A stretch of 64,000 nt of DNA from CAZDGK01 sp964505035 (lineage in GTDB: Bacteria; Patescibacteriota; Saccharimonadia; UBA4664), in assembly GCA_964505035.1 (NCBI GenBank), contig CAZDGK010000001.1, positions 1-64,000 of the forward strand, written 5' to 3'. Under the pieces are notes generated by a model. It made no database searches. It worked only from the letters and a program-made list of their open reading frames with translations, and was not told the origin of the DNA. Each line of letters starts with the position of its first letter. Positions within the stretch are counted from its first letter, which is position 1. Below are positions 26,755 through 34,425 of this stretch, piece by piece. Made by a program: the position numbers and the translations under genes.

Positions 26755-27612
26755 CTAGGCTCCTGCTTGGTTAATGGCTTCCGCGCCGCCGGTAATCTCG
26801 GCCAGCGACTGCGTAATCGCGGCCTGTCGCGCATCGTTGAGCGTCAATGTCAGGTCAGCCACCAGCTCCTTGGCGTTGTCGGTCGCGCTCATCATCGCCA
26901 GCATGCGGGCCGCCTGCTCACTAGCCCGGGCGTCCAGCACAGACTGCAGCAGTAGCGCCTCGAGCATCCGCCGGGTCGCAAAGTCCACCAGACGCGTCGG
27001 CCCCGGCTCCATTGTCTGCTCGTAGGGAGCCGCCGGCGTCGGCACGACCGGCAGGAGCTGCTGCACTTGCACATCCTGCCGCACCGTGTTCACAAACTGT
27101 GTCGACACCAGCTGTACACTATCAGCCGAGCCGTTCAGAAACAATTCCACAGCCTCATTGAGGATCGGCTGAGCCAGACCCGTCACGGCATCATGACCAT
27201 CGATGTCGTAGGCCGCTACCTCTTCCACATCAGTCAGCCGGGCCACATGCAGCGCCGCCCGCCGCCCCACGCAAATAGCCGACGCCACTACGCGCATCCC
27301 GGCTAGCCGCTGCGACAGCGCCCGCAGCACTTTGCTGTTGTATGCTCCAGCCAGACCTCGGTCGCCCGACACGACGATCATCAATGCCCGGCGCACTGGC
27401 CGCACCTGGTACAGCTTTTGCTCAGCTAGGCCGTCCGTGCTCTGGAGGCTACTGAGCAGGGCCTTCATGCCCGCCGTATAGTCCCGCGCGGTCACAGCCG
27501 CGGCTTGTGCCCGGCGCAGCTTACTGGCCGCCACCAGCTGCATGGCCTTCGTGATCTGCCGGGTGCTATTGACCGACCGAATCCGGTGCTTGATGGCCTG
27601 AAGCGTCGCCAC
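26755..27612 (-). CDS. atpG: ATP synthase F1 gamma subunit
   Basis: 285 aa. The N-terminal helix IKHRIRSVNSTRQITKAMQLVAASKLRRAQ and the C-terminal helix (MMSATDNAKELVADLTLTLNDARQAAITQSLAEI) form the rotary coiled coil. The central GDRGLAGAYNSKV is typical. The GTG start shares one base with the atpA stop (TAGTG), indicating translational coupling. Confidence 0.96.
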   Translation of the reverse strand: MATLQAIKHRIRSVNSTRQITKAMQLVAASKLRRAQAAAVTARDYTAGMKALLSSLQSTDGLAEQKLYQVRPVRRALMIVVSGDRGLAGAYNSKVLRALSQRLAGMRVVASAICVGRRAALHVARLTDVEEVAAYDIDGHDAVTGLAQPILNEAVELFLNGSADSVQLVSTQFVNTVRQDVQVQQLLPVVPTPAAPYEQTMEPGPTRLVDFATRRMLEALLLQSVLDARASEQAARMLAMMSATDNAKELVADLTLTLNDARQAAITQSLAEITGGAEAINQAGA

Positions 27613-29153
27613 TACTGTGCCTCCTCCTCAGTAGCAAAAGTCTTGGCGATACCTTTGGCCGCCTCGACCACCGCCTCAATCTGCTCAGGCGTCGCCTTAG
27701 TACCACTCTGCAGGCTCTCAACCAGCTTGGCATGATGCTTACGCACGGTAGCAATCAGCTCCTGCATAGCCGGTGCCACCTGCTCGTGGGGTAGATTATC
27801 AAACGTCCCGCCAGTAGCAGCCAGCAGCACAATGATCTGATCTACCGTCCCGACCGGCTCAAACTGCTTCTGCTTCAATACCTCGGTCAGTAGCCGGCCG
27901 CGCGTAATCCGAGCCTTTGTATCATCATCCAGGTCGCTGCCAAACTGGGCAAACGCCGCCAGTTCGCGAAATTGCGCCAAATCCAGCCGCAATGTCCCCG
28001 CCACCGCCTTGAGCGCCTTGCTCTGAGCCTCGCCGCCCACCCGGCTAACACTCGCACCCACCGAAATCGCCGGCCGGATGCCTTGGTGAAACAGATTTGA
28101 CTCGAGGAAAATCTGGCCGTCCGTAATCGAGATGACGTTGGTCGGAATGTACGCGCTAATGTCCCCGGCTTGCGTCTCGATGATTGGCAGGGCAGTCAGC
28201 GAGCCGGCACCCAGCTCGTCGCTGAGCTTGGCCGATCGCTCCAGCAATCGCGAGTGGAGGTAGAACACATCACCCGGGTAGGCCTCACGGCCCGGCGGCC
28301 GGCGCAGCAGCAATGACAGCTGACGGTAGGCCACCGCATGCTTACTCAGATCATCATACACAATCAACGCGTGCTGCTTGTTGTCCCGGAACCACTCGCC
28401 AATAGCCGTCCCAGCATACGGCGCCAGATAGAGTAGGGAAGCCGGATCAGCCGGGCTGGTCGCCACCACAATCGTCTGGTCCATTACACCCTCAGCCTTC
28501 AGCCGGTCCACCAACGCTGCTACCTTGCTCAGTCTCTGTCCGACCGCTACGTAGATATTAATGACACCGGTCTTCTCGCGCAGCTGGTTGATCATGGTGT
28601 CCACGGCCAAGGCTGTCTTGCCCGTCTGCCGGTCGCCAATAATCAGCTCGCGCTGGCCACGGCCAATCGGCGTCAGGGCATCAACCGCCGTAATGCCCGT
28701 CGGCAACGGCTCGTGCACACTGCGGCGCTCAATCACACCAGGCGCCCGGCGCTCCATCGGACCAAACGCACTGGTCTTGGCCGGCCCCAGACCATCCAGC
28801 GGCCGCCCCAATGGGTCTACCACCCGCCCCACTAGCTCCGGGCCCACCGGCACCTGCAGCGCCCGACCGGTGAGCTTCACTTGGTCGCCAGCCCGCACCT
28901 GGTCTTCGCCAGCGAGCAGCACCGCGCCAATCTCATCCTCGCCCAGATTCAGCACAAACGCCTGCACCACACCACCGGCCGTCTGCAGCTCGACAATTTC
29001 GCCAAAGCCACAATTGGCCAGACCGTACACCCACGCCACGCCGTCCCCAATCCGGGTCACGACGCCCGTCTGCTCCAGACCCTCTGTCTGCCGCAGACCA
29101 GCAATGGCTTCCTGCAGCTCCTGCGTCAGTTCGTTCACGTTCAGATTAGCCAT
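27612..29153 (-). CDS. atpA: ATP synthase F1 alpha subunit
   Basis: 513 aa from MANLNVNELTQ; a longer frame would run into atpH. Walker A GDRQTGKTALAVD, the QRELIIGDRQTG context, and LPIIETQAGDISAYIPTNVISITDGQIF are diagnostic. It is the non-catalytic nucleotide-binding partner of beta. It overlaps atpH by 8 nt. Confidence 0.98.
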   Translation of the reverse strand: MANLNVNELTQELQEAIAGLRQTEGLEQTGVVTRIGDGVAWVYGLANCGFGEIVELQTAGGVVQAFVLNLGEDEIGAVLLAGEDQVRAGDQVKLTGRALQVPVGPELVGRVVDPLGRPLDGLGPAKTSAFGPMERRAPGVIERRSVHEPLPTGITAVDALTPIGRGQRELIIGDRQTGKTALAVDTMINQLREKTGVINIYVAVGQRLSKVAALVDRLKAEGVMDQTIVVATSPADPASLLYLAPYAGTAIGEWFRDNKQHALIVYDDLSKHAVAYRQLSLLLRRPPGREAYPGDVFYLHSRLLERSAKLSDELGAGSLTALPIIETQAGDISAYIPTNVISITDGQIFLESNLFHQGIRPAISVGASVSRVGGEAQSKALKAVAGTLRLDLAQFRELAAFAQFGSDLDDDTKARITRGRLLTEVLKQKQFEPVGTVDQIIVLLAATGGTFDNLPHEQVAPAMQELIATVRKHHAKLVESLQSGTKATPEQIEAVVEAAKGIAKTFATEEEAQ

Positions 29154-29535
29154 GCCGCACTCCTTCCACCATCCGCGCCAAGCGGTGGCGCACCGTCGCG
29201 TCAAGCCCGGCCGTGGCCGTCTGGATGCTCACGCCGCCAATCACTTCCGGCGCCACTTGCTCGGCTAATTCCAATTCGTTAGCACCCGTATCCCGCCGCA
29301 GCAGCACCTCAACCGCCTGGCGACCGGCAGCACTCAGCGGCTGTGCGCTCGTTACCCGAGCCGCCACATAACCCCTCGCTGCCAGCTCGGCCGCCACATC
29401 CTGTGCCAGGTACACGGCCTGCCGGGCCCGCCGGCGCTCAGCCAGCCACCCGGCCGCCGCCTTTATCGCGGCATCGCGGTCTGGCGTGCCCAAACGATCA
29501 GCCAAAAACGTTGCCACGCGTGCCCGGGCCGACAT
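29146..29535 (-). CDS. atpH: ATP synthase F1 delta subunit (short)
   Basis: 129 aa against about 175-180 in most bacteria. Only one compact domain is visible: ATFLADRLGTPDRDAA, then the C-terminal-type RRDTGANELELAEQVAPEVIGGVSIQ, matching the conserved I-GG end of OSCP/delta. It joins F1 to the b stalk. The ATG at 29535 follows GGAGGG and shares a base with the atpF stop (TGATG). The N-terminal F1-binding bundle looks reduced. Confidence 0.85.
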   Translation of the reverse strand: MSARARVATFLADRLGTPDRDAAIKAAAGWLAERRRARQAVYLAQDVAAELAARGYVAARVTSAQPLSAAGRQAVEVLLRRDTGANELELAEQVAPEVIGGVSIQTATAGLDATVRHRLARMVEGVRHG

Positions 29536-30029
29536 CACCGGCCCTCCAGGCTACGAATCAGCAGCGCCTCATCGTGCTGCTTGTCCAATTTCTCATCGAG
29601 CACCACCCCAGCCGCCTCAGCCACCAGCTGCGCAGTCTGGACCTTGAGAGCCTGCTGCGCATTAGCCACGTCGCGGTCCAGCTGCTGCCGTGCGTCGCTA
29701 ATAATGCGGTCGGCCCGGCTCGAGGCCTTGGCTTCCGCGTCCTTTACCAGCTTGGCCGCATCCGCCCGGGCCGCGTCGAGCAACTCACCAGCCGTGGCCC
29801 GCGCCTTCGTAATCGCCCCCGCCGCCGAAGCCTGGGCTTGGCGCATAGCCTTTTCGGCTTCGCGCTTGTACCGCTCCGCCGCTTCCAGATCAGCCTGCTT
29901 GGTATCAAGCGCCCGCACCAGCGTCGGGTACACAAACCGCGCCATAATCCACACGATAGCCAAAAACGCCGCGGCGTTGACCGCCAAATTGCGCCAATCT
30001 AAACCTAGGGCTGTAAACAGCTGCTCCAA
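29535..30029 (-). CDS. atpF: ATP synthase Fo b subunit
   Basis: 164 aa. An N-terminal TM helix (about 10-33, LAVNAAAFLAIVWIMARFVY) is followed by a long A/E/R/K-rich helix that dimerises into the peripheral stalk. The arrangement and the place between atpE and atpH make the assignment secure despite low sequence conservation in the family. Confidence 0.93.
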   Translation of the reverse strand: MEQLFTALGLDWRNLAVNAAAFLAIVWIMARFVYPTLVRALDTKQADLEAAERYKREAEKAMRQAQASAAGAITKARATAGELLDAARADAAKLVKDAEAKASSRADRIISDARQQLDRDVANAQQALKVQTAQLVAEAAGVVLDEKLDKQHDEALLIRSLEGR

Positions 30030-30036
30030 GAACCCT

Positions 30037-30252
30037 CTACTTCAGGAACTTAATGATTAGTGCCACCACCAAGCCAATAATGGCCAGGGCGTCCACAAAC
30101 GACATGGCCAAAATCATCATCGTGCGGACCTTGCCAAGCGCGTCGGGGTTCCGCCCCACCGCACTCACCGCCGCCCCGCCGACGATACCCAAACCCACCG
30201 CCGCCAAACCGCCAGCGATCGAATACGTCAGACCAAATGCCAATGAATCCAT
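30037..30252 (-). CDS. atpE: ATP synthase Fo c subunit (proteolipid ring)
   Basis: 71 aa from MDSLAFGLTYS, preceded by a purine-rich GAGGAAAGGAA. Two TM helices flank the polar loop GRNPDALGKV (the R-N/Q-P signature). The ion-carrying carboxylate in helix 2 is Asp (MSFVDALAIIGLV). No extra Na+-ligand pattern is obvious, so proton coupling is most likely. Confidence 0.96.
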   Translation of the reverse strand: MDSLAFGLTYSIAGGLAAVGLGIVGGAAVSAVGRNPDALGKVRTMMILAMSFVDALAIIGLVVALIIKFLK

Positions 30253-30287
30253 ACGGTTATTCCTTTCCTCTCTTAGAATACACAATT

Positions 30288-31091
30288 CTAAGCATTAGCG
30301 CTTCCTGCCATGACCTCACGCGCTGGCGCCGGCTTAGGCTCAGTCGCCTGATGCGCCGAGCCGAGCGCGATGAACACCGTCGTGAGCATAAAGAATACGT
30401 AGGCTTGAATGGTGCCGACAAACAGCTCCAGAGCCATAAACGGCACCAGCGTCAGCGGCGCCGCCCAAGCCGAGATGAAACTCATCACTGCCAGCAGCAC
30501 CTCGCCACCAAAGATGTTGCCAAACAGCCGCATCGCCAGCGCAATCAGTCGCGAAAACTCCGCCACGATATCCAGCAGACCCTCCATCGCCTTACCGGGG
30601 TCATGGAACGGATTGGCAAAGTACCGCCCCAGGTTGCCTCGGAAGCCCAGGCTCCGTATCGCCCAAATCTGCGCCGTCACCATCGTGATAATGGCTAGCG
30701 CAAGGGTAAAGTTAAGATCCGCCGCCAGCCCCCGAAACAACGGCAGCCCGTTCCAAGTCACCGGCCCCACAAACGGCAGTAGCTCGATCCAGTTATTAAT
30801 CAGAATAAAGAAAAACATCGTGATGGCCAGCGGCGCCACCCGCCGAGCCTCTTCCTGCGAGCCCATCGCCTCCTCCACCGTGCCGAGAAGCAGCTCGAAC
30901 ACCCACAGTACCGCTACCGAAAACCGGTTGTAGCGCTTGGCCGCCACACGCTTGACGGTGTAGGCAAAGATGCCAAACACCAGCACAGTCCCTAGCGCCC
31001 CCAGCACCATCGAGTTGCGCACCGCCAGCGGCCCGAGGTGAAACACCGGCTCGGCCACCAGCGTGACATGCGGCTCAGCCGCCAGCCACAT
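30288..31091 (-). CDS. atpB: ATP synthase Fo a subunit
   Basis: 267 aa from MWLAAEPHVTL. About five to six TM helices. The essential Arg lies in SRLIALAMRLFGNIFGGEVLL, and a late GTIQAYVFFMLTTVFIALG is diagnostic. It forms the proton half-channels beside the c-ring. The ATG shares a base with the atpI stop (TGATG). Confidence 0.96.
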   Translation of the reverse strand: MWLAAEPHVTLVAEPVFHLGPLAVRNSMVLGALGTVLVFGIFAYTVKRVAAKRYNRFSVAVLWVFELLLGTVEEAMGSQEEARRVAPLAITMFFFILINNWIELLPFVGPVTWNGLPLFRGLAADLNFTLALAIITMVTAQIWAIRSLGFRGNLGRYFANPFHDPGKAMEGLLDIVAEFSRLIALAMRLFGNIFGGEVLLAVMSFISAWAAPLTLVPFMALELFVGTIQAYVFFMLTTVFIALGSAHQATEPKPAPAREVMAGSANA

Positions 31092-31342
31092 CACTGCACC
31101 CGCCTCAGCTGACGCCGCACCAGCCAAACCGACACGCCCAGTCCCAGCGGCACACTCAAGACCGTCAGCCACGGCTTCGTCTGCCAGTGCAGGTCAGCCC
31201 ACAAACCACCCGCGGCTAGCAGAGCCGTCGGCAAAAGCATCCGCCAGCTGGTGTCGCCAAGCGTCCGCAGCAGCGTAAATACATTATCCAGATTGTCCAC
31301 GGGGTCAACGCCGGGGCGGCTCGTCTCGGTTGGTTGGCTCAT
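31091..31342 (-). CDS. atpI: AtpI/AtpZ-like small membrane protein
   Basis: 83 aa with two TM helices (about 36-50 and 58-75) and a basic C-terminus (RRQLRRVQ). It is first in the ATP synthase operon, where AtpI or AtpZ normally lies and assists c-ring assembly or Mg2+ handling. The assignment rests on position and topology. The promoter region is shared divergently with trxB; GGTAAGAAAG precedes the ATG. Confidence 0.75.
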   Translation of the reverse strand: MSQPTETSRPGVDPVDNLDNVFTLLRTLGDTSWRMLLPTALLAAGGLWADLHWQTKPWLTVLSVPLGLGVSVWLVRRQLRRVQ

Positions 31343-31390
31343 ACGCTCACAGTCTTTCTTACCTCAACCATAACAGAAACTAGCCTAGGC

Positions 31391-31399
31391 TGGTATAGT
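31391..31399 (+). promoter_or_regulatory. Extended -10, leaderless trxB
   Basis: TGG-TATAGT ends 7 nt before ATG 31407. Confidence 0.65.
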
Positions 31400-31406
31400 T
31401 AATAGT

Positions 31407-32345
31407 ATGAAACAGCCGGACCAACCGCTTGATCTGGTGATTATTGGCGCGGGCCCAGCCGGTCTGGCCGCTGCTGTCTACGCCACTCGCGAGGGGCTTC
31501 GGGTGGCAGTACTCGAAAGAGCTGTCGTCGGCGGACTCGCCGCCATCACCGCCACCATCGACAACTATCCCGGCTTCGACCAAGGGGTCGGCGGCCTGGA
31601 GCTAGCCGATCACCTCGCTGCCCATGCCCACCGCTTCGGCGCCGATCTTCGCACCGGTATCGAGGTCACCAAGCTCGAGGCCGGCGACGGGGGAGTGCAG
31701 CTCACCACCAACCAGGGGCCACTCCACACCCGCAGCGCACTGGTGGCCACCGGCTCGAGCTATCGCCGGCTCGATGTGCCCGGCGAAGACCGGCTAGTGG
31801 GCCGGGGTGTGCACTACTGCGCCACCTGCGATGGTCCGCTCTACCGCGGCAAGGAACTCGTAGTGGTAGGCGGCGGCAATTCTGCCATGCAGGAGGGGCT
31901 ATTCCTGGCCCGGTTCGCCAGCCATCTCACTATCTTGGTACGTGGCCACTCACTTGGCGGCACTACCATCCTGCGCAATCAGCTTGCCGCCCTGCCCAAC
32001 GTCTCGGTCGTCTACGACACCCCAGTCACCAGCCTGTCCAAAACTGGCGGCCGGGTGCAGGTCAACCACTTGGGCCCAGCGGGGAAGGCCGGCCACCTCA
32101 CTACCGATGGCGTGTTCGTCTTTGTTGGCCAGCAGGCAAATACCAAAGCCTTCGCCAGCACCCTCAAGCTCGACCCCCAGGGCTACATCATCACGACACC
32201 CGACTTTCGCACCAACCTACCCGGGGTCTACGCCGCCGGTGATGTGCGCTCCGGCAGCACGTGGCAAATCGCCAGCGCCGTGGGTGACGGCGTCACAGCC
32301 GCCCTGGCCATCCGGGCCGCGCTCTCTGGATCTAGCCGCTCCTAA
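31407..32345 (+). CDS. trxB: Thioredoxin reductase-like flavoprotein
   Basis: 312 aa. The FAD-binding GAGPAGLAAAVYA at the N-terminus, the redox-active pair CATC followed by DGPLY, an NAD(P)H-binding GGGNSAMQE, and the C-terminal GVYAAGDV that contacts FAD are all present. It reduces thioredoxin or a related dithiol protein with NADPH. The start is leaderless. Its 3' end overlaps that of the convergent aspS by 4 nt. Confidence 0.94.
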   Translation: MKQPDQPLDLVIIGAGPAGLAAAVYATREGLRVAVLERAVVGGLAAITATIDNYPGFDQGVGGLELADHLAAHAHRFGADLRTGIEVTKLEAGDGGVQLTTNQGPLHTRSALVATGSSYRRLDVPGEDRLVGRGVHYCATCDGPLYRGKELVVVGGGNSAMQEGLFLARFASHLTILVRGHSLGGTTILRNQLAALPNVSVVYDTPVTSLSKTGGRVQVNHLGPAGKAGHLTTDGVFVFVGQQANTKAFASTLKLDPQGYIITTPDFRTNLPGVYAAGDVRSGSTWQIASAVGDGVTAALAIRAALSGSSRS

Positions 32346-33661
32346 GGCGCTAGCCGCTTAGTGTCACGCGGGAATAGCGTGGCCTCCTTCACGTTGCCAA
32401 GTCCAATCAGCTCCTGCGTCACGCGCTCCAGCCCCATGCCAAACCCACCGTGCGGCGGCATACCATACTTGAAGGCCATCAGGAAGTTGCGGAAGCCCTC
32501 GCTGTCTGGGTCGCCCTTGGCCATTTTCTTTAGCTGAGCCACCAGCTTGTCGTAGTGGTGCTCACGCATGCTAGTGGTCACCACCTCCACGCCCCGAAAT
32601 AGCAAGTCAGCCCGCACTGCAATCTCTGGCCGCTCATCATCAATCTTGTGATAAAACTTCGCGTCCCGAGCCGGCCAGTCCGTCACAAACACCGCCTCGC
32701 TGCCCAGCTCTTTGGCGGCGTACTCGCAAACCCAGCGCTCTTCGGCTGGCAAAAGGTCCAGTTCGTCGCGAGTGTTCTCGCCGGTCGCCTTGGAATACAA
32801 GTCGTGGATCTCCGCCATCGTCAGTCGAGGCAGCTCCTCCTTGAGCTTTGGCTTAACCGCGCCCAGCAGTTCCAACTCGTCCTTGGCATGCTCCCAAGCA
32901 TAGTCCACCATACAGCCGAGCAGCTCGCTGACCATCGTCAGCAGTTGGTCAAAGTCAATGAAACCGACCTCGGCATCGAGCGAAATATACTCGCTCATAT
33001 GGCGCGTAGTCACACTGGGCTCAGCCCGGTACACCGGACCCATCTCATACACCCGCTCAAACACCCCCACCATCATCTGCTTGTAGAATTGCGGTGATTG
33101 CGCCAGTGTGGCCACCTGGCCAAAGTAATCGGTCTTAAACACCTCGGCCCCGCCCTCCGTCGCACCAGGCAGCAGCTTGGGCGTGTGCACTTCGGTAAAC
33201 CCACGCTCGTCAAAGTACTCCCGGAACGCCCGGCCCAGCGCTGCTTGTACACGAAAGATGGCCCGCTCGTTCAAGTTGCGCAAGCCGACTACGCGGTTGT
33301 CAAACAACGTGTCGAAGTTCTCGCTTTTGTGATCCAGCGGCTTGTCAATCTCGATCGGCATCACGTCGCTCACCGGGCTAATCACCGTCAGCTCCGGCTC
33401 ATGCAGCTCCACGCCACCAGCTGCCCGCGGCTCATCGACCACCTTGCCTTTGATTCGTAGCACCGTGCCGGCATACAACCCCTCGAGCTTCGCCACCTGC
33501 TTTTCGTCCTTCACTACCGCCTGCACAATGCCACTACGGTCGCGCAACACCACAAAGCAGATACCGCCCAAGTCACGGCGCTTATGCAGCCAGCCACGTA
33601 CCTCGACTACCTTGCCAATGTGTTTCTTCAATTCACCAATCACTAAATCGTGCATCATCAT
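32342..33661 (-). CDS. aspS: Aspartyl-tRNA synthetase, archaeal/non-discriminating type
   Basis: 439 aa, much shorter than the about 580-600 aa bacterial AspRS because the GAD insertion domain is absent. An OB-fold anticodon-binding domain (about 15-105) precedes a class II core. The core has TPKLLPGATEGGAEVF, LAQSPQFYKQ and the motif 3 region GFGMGLERVTQELIG. This is the archaeal/Deinococcus AspRS2 type, which commonly charges Asp onto both tRNA-Asp and tRNA-Asn so that GatCAB can make Asn-tRNA. It is controlled by the T-box leader at 33662-33885. Three consecutive Met codons lie at the start. Confidence 0.9.
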   Translation of the reverse strand: MMMHDLVIGELKKHIGKVVEVRGWLHKRRDLGGICFVVLRDRSGIVQAVVKDEKQVAKLEGLYAGTVLRIKGKVVDEPRAAGGVELHEPELTVISPVSDVMPIEIDKPLDHKSENFDTLFDNRVVGLRNLNERAIFRVQAALGRAFREYFDERGFTEVHTPKLLPGATEGGAEVFKTDYFGQVATLAQSPQFYKQMMVGVFERVYEMGPVYRAEPSVTTRHMSEYISLDAEVGFIDFDQLLTMVSELLGCMVDYAWEHAKDELELLGAVKPKLKEELPRLTMAEIHDLYSKATGENTRDELDLLPAEERWVCEYAAKELGSEAVFVTDWPARDAKFYHKIDDERPEIAVRADLLFRGVEVVTTSMREHHYDKLVAQLKKMAKGDPDSEGFRNFLMAFKYGMPPHGGFGMGLERVTQELIGLGNVKEATLFPRDTKRLAP

Positions 33662-33885
33662 CTCCTAATAAATACCAAAAACGCCCCGCAACTGCCGGCG
33701 ATGTACCGGTCAAGCTGCAAGGACGAGTCGTGTCGTGGTGCCACCTTGCTTTACCGCCTATTTATAAGCGGTCTTATTTGCAGCTATGACGGGCATACCC
33801 GGGGAGTTCTAGTGATGGCGCCAAGGCGGCCACGTTCTTCTCCCAGCTCAGCGGTGTCAGCCGCGTCGTAGCTTGTGACCTCTTT
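33662..33885 (-). promoter_or_regulatory. T-box riboswitch leader of aspS
   Basis: On the minus strand AAGGTGGCACCACG (T-box core, about 33747-33734) lies in a GCAAGG/CCTTGC antiterminator (33749-33744 with 33722-33717). The competing terminator pairs CGTCC-TT-GCAGC (from 33725) with GTTGC-G-GGGCG (ending 33682), followed by TTTTT (33681-33677). The two helices share CCTTGC and so exclude each other. A stem I base (AGCTA...TAGCT) and stem III (CCGC...GGCGG) are also visible. The promoter has TACAAA near the 5' end. Confidence 0.85.
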
Positions 33886-33925
33886 GTAGCACAAACTGGT
33901 CACACCAGCAACTCCATGCGTTACG

Positions 33926-33954
33926 TTGTCCTGACCCGCCCCATTCCGTACAAT
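33926..33954 (+). promoter_or_regulatory. Promoter of leaderless secreted-protein gene
   Basis: TTGTCC (33926-33931), 17-nt spacer, TACAAT (33949-33954), then 6 nt to ATG 33961. Confidence 0.7.
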
Positions 33955-33960
33955 GCGATT

Positions 33961-34392
33961 ATGTTCAAACGCCTCGCCGCCATTCTCGTCCTCACGTTGG
34001 CTCCGCTGACCGCCTCAGCCGATACCGCCAGTGAGCTCGGGCCCACCACGAGCGGAGGCACAGGTAGTCCGACCGGCGCCTCATCGTCTCTGCAGCCAGC
34101 CGGCACCTCACCAGTTCAGTCGAGCACAGGCGCCGGATCCCAGCTGTCTGCTCCCACCACCGGCGAGACCCTGCAGGGACAGGACGCGTCACCGCAACTG
34201 CAACTCCTACTTCAGCAAGACGCCGACGGCACGCCGCAAAATGTCGCCGACCAGTCCGGCGGCGATCTGGTCTGGCTCGATGCCCTCGTTGCCTTTGTCA
34301 CCCTGGCGGCCGTCTTTACCCTCCTAGCCACCGTCGTCCGCCGGCGCTTGGCCCGGCGCCTCACACCGCATCAATCCCGCCCCAACCAGTAG
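33961..34392 (+). CDS. Secreted, membrane-anchored low-complexity protein (143 aa)
   Basis: A signal peptide (about 1-20, MFKRLAAILVLTLAPLTASA) is followed by a Ser/Thr/Gly/Gln-rich stalk (21-95), a TM helix (about 103-123) and a basic cytoplasmic tail (RRRLARRLTPHQ). The arrangement resembles a cell-surface stalk. Starting here rather than at an upstream ATG puts the signal peptide exactly at the N-terminus and matches the promoter. Confidence 0.7.
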   Translation: MFKRLAAILVLTLAPLTASADTASELGPTTSGGTGSPTGASSSLQPAGTSPVQSSTGAGSQLSAPTTGETLQGQDASPQLQLLLQQDADGTPQNVADQSGGDLVWLDALVAFVTLAAVFTLLATVVRRRLARRLTPHQSRPNQ

Positions 34393-34412
34393 CCGGCCGC
34401 ATCAAAAACGGT

Positions 34413-34418
34413 TATGCT
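34413..34418 (+). promoter_or_regulatory. -10 for leaderless kinase gene
   Basis: TATGCT ends 7 nt before ATG 34426. An in-frame upstream ATG (34414) lies inside the hexamer and is therefore unlikely to be used. Confidence 0.55.
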
Positions 34419-34425
34419 GAGAGCC

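Noticed and set aside
28561..29268. 235-aa open frame on the plus strand
   Set aside because: Antisense to atpA; low-complexity Ser/Pro/Arg composition.
29343..30002. 219-aa open frame on the plus strand
   Set aside because: Antisense to atpH/atpF, which are certain genes.
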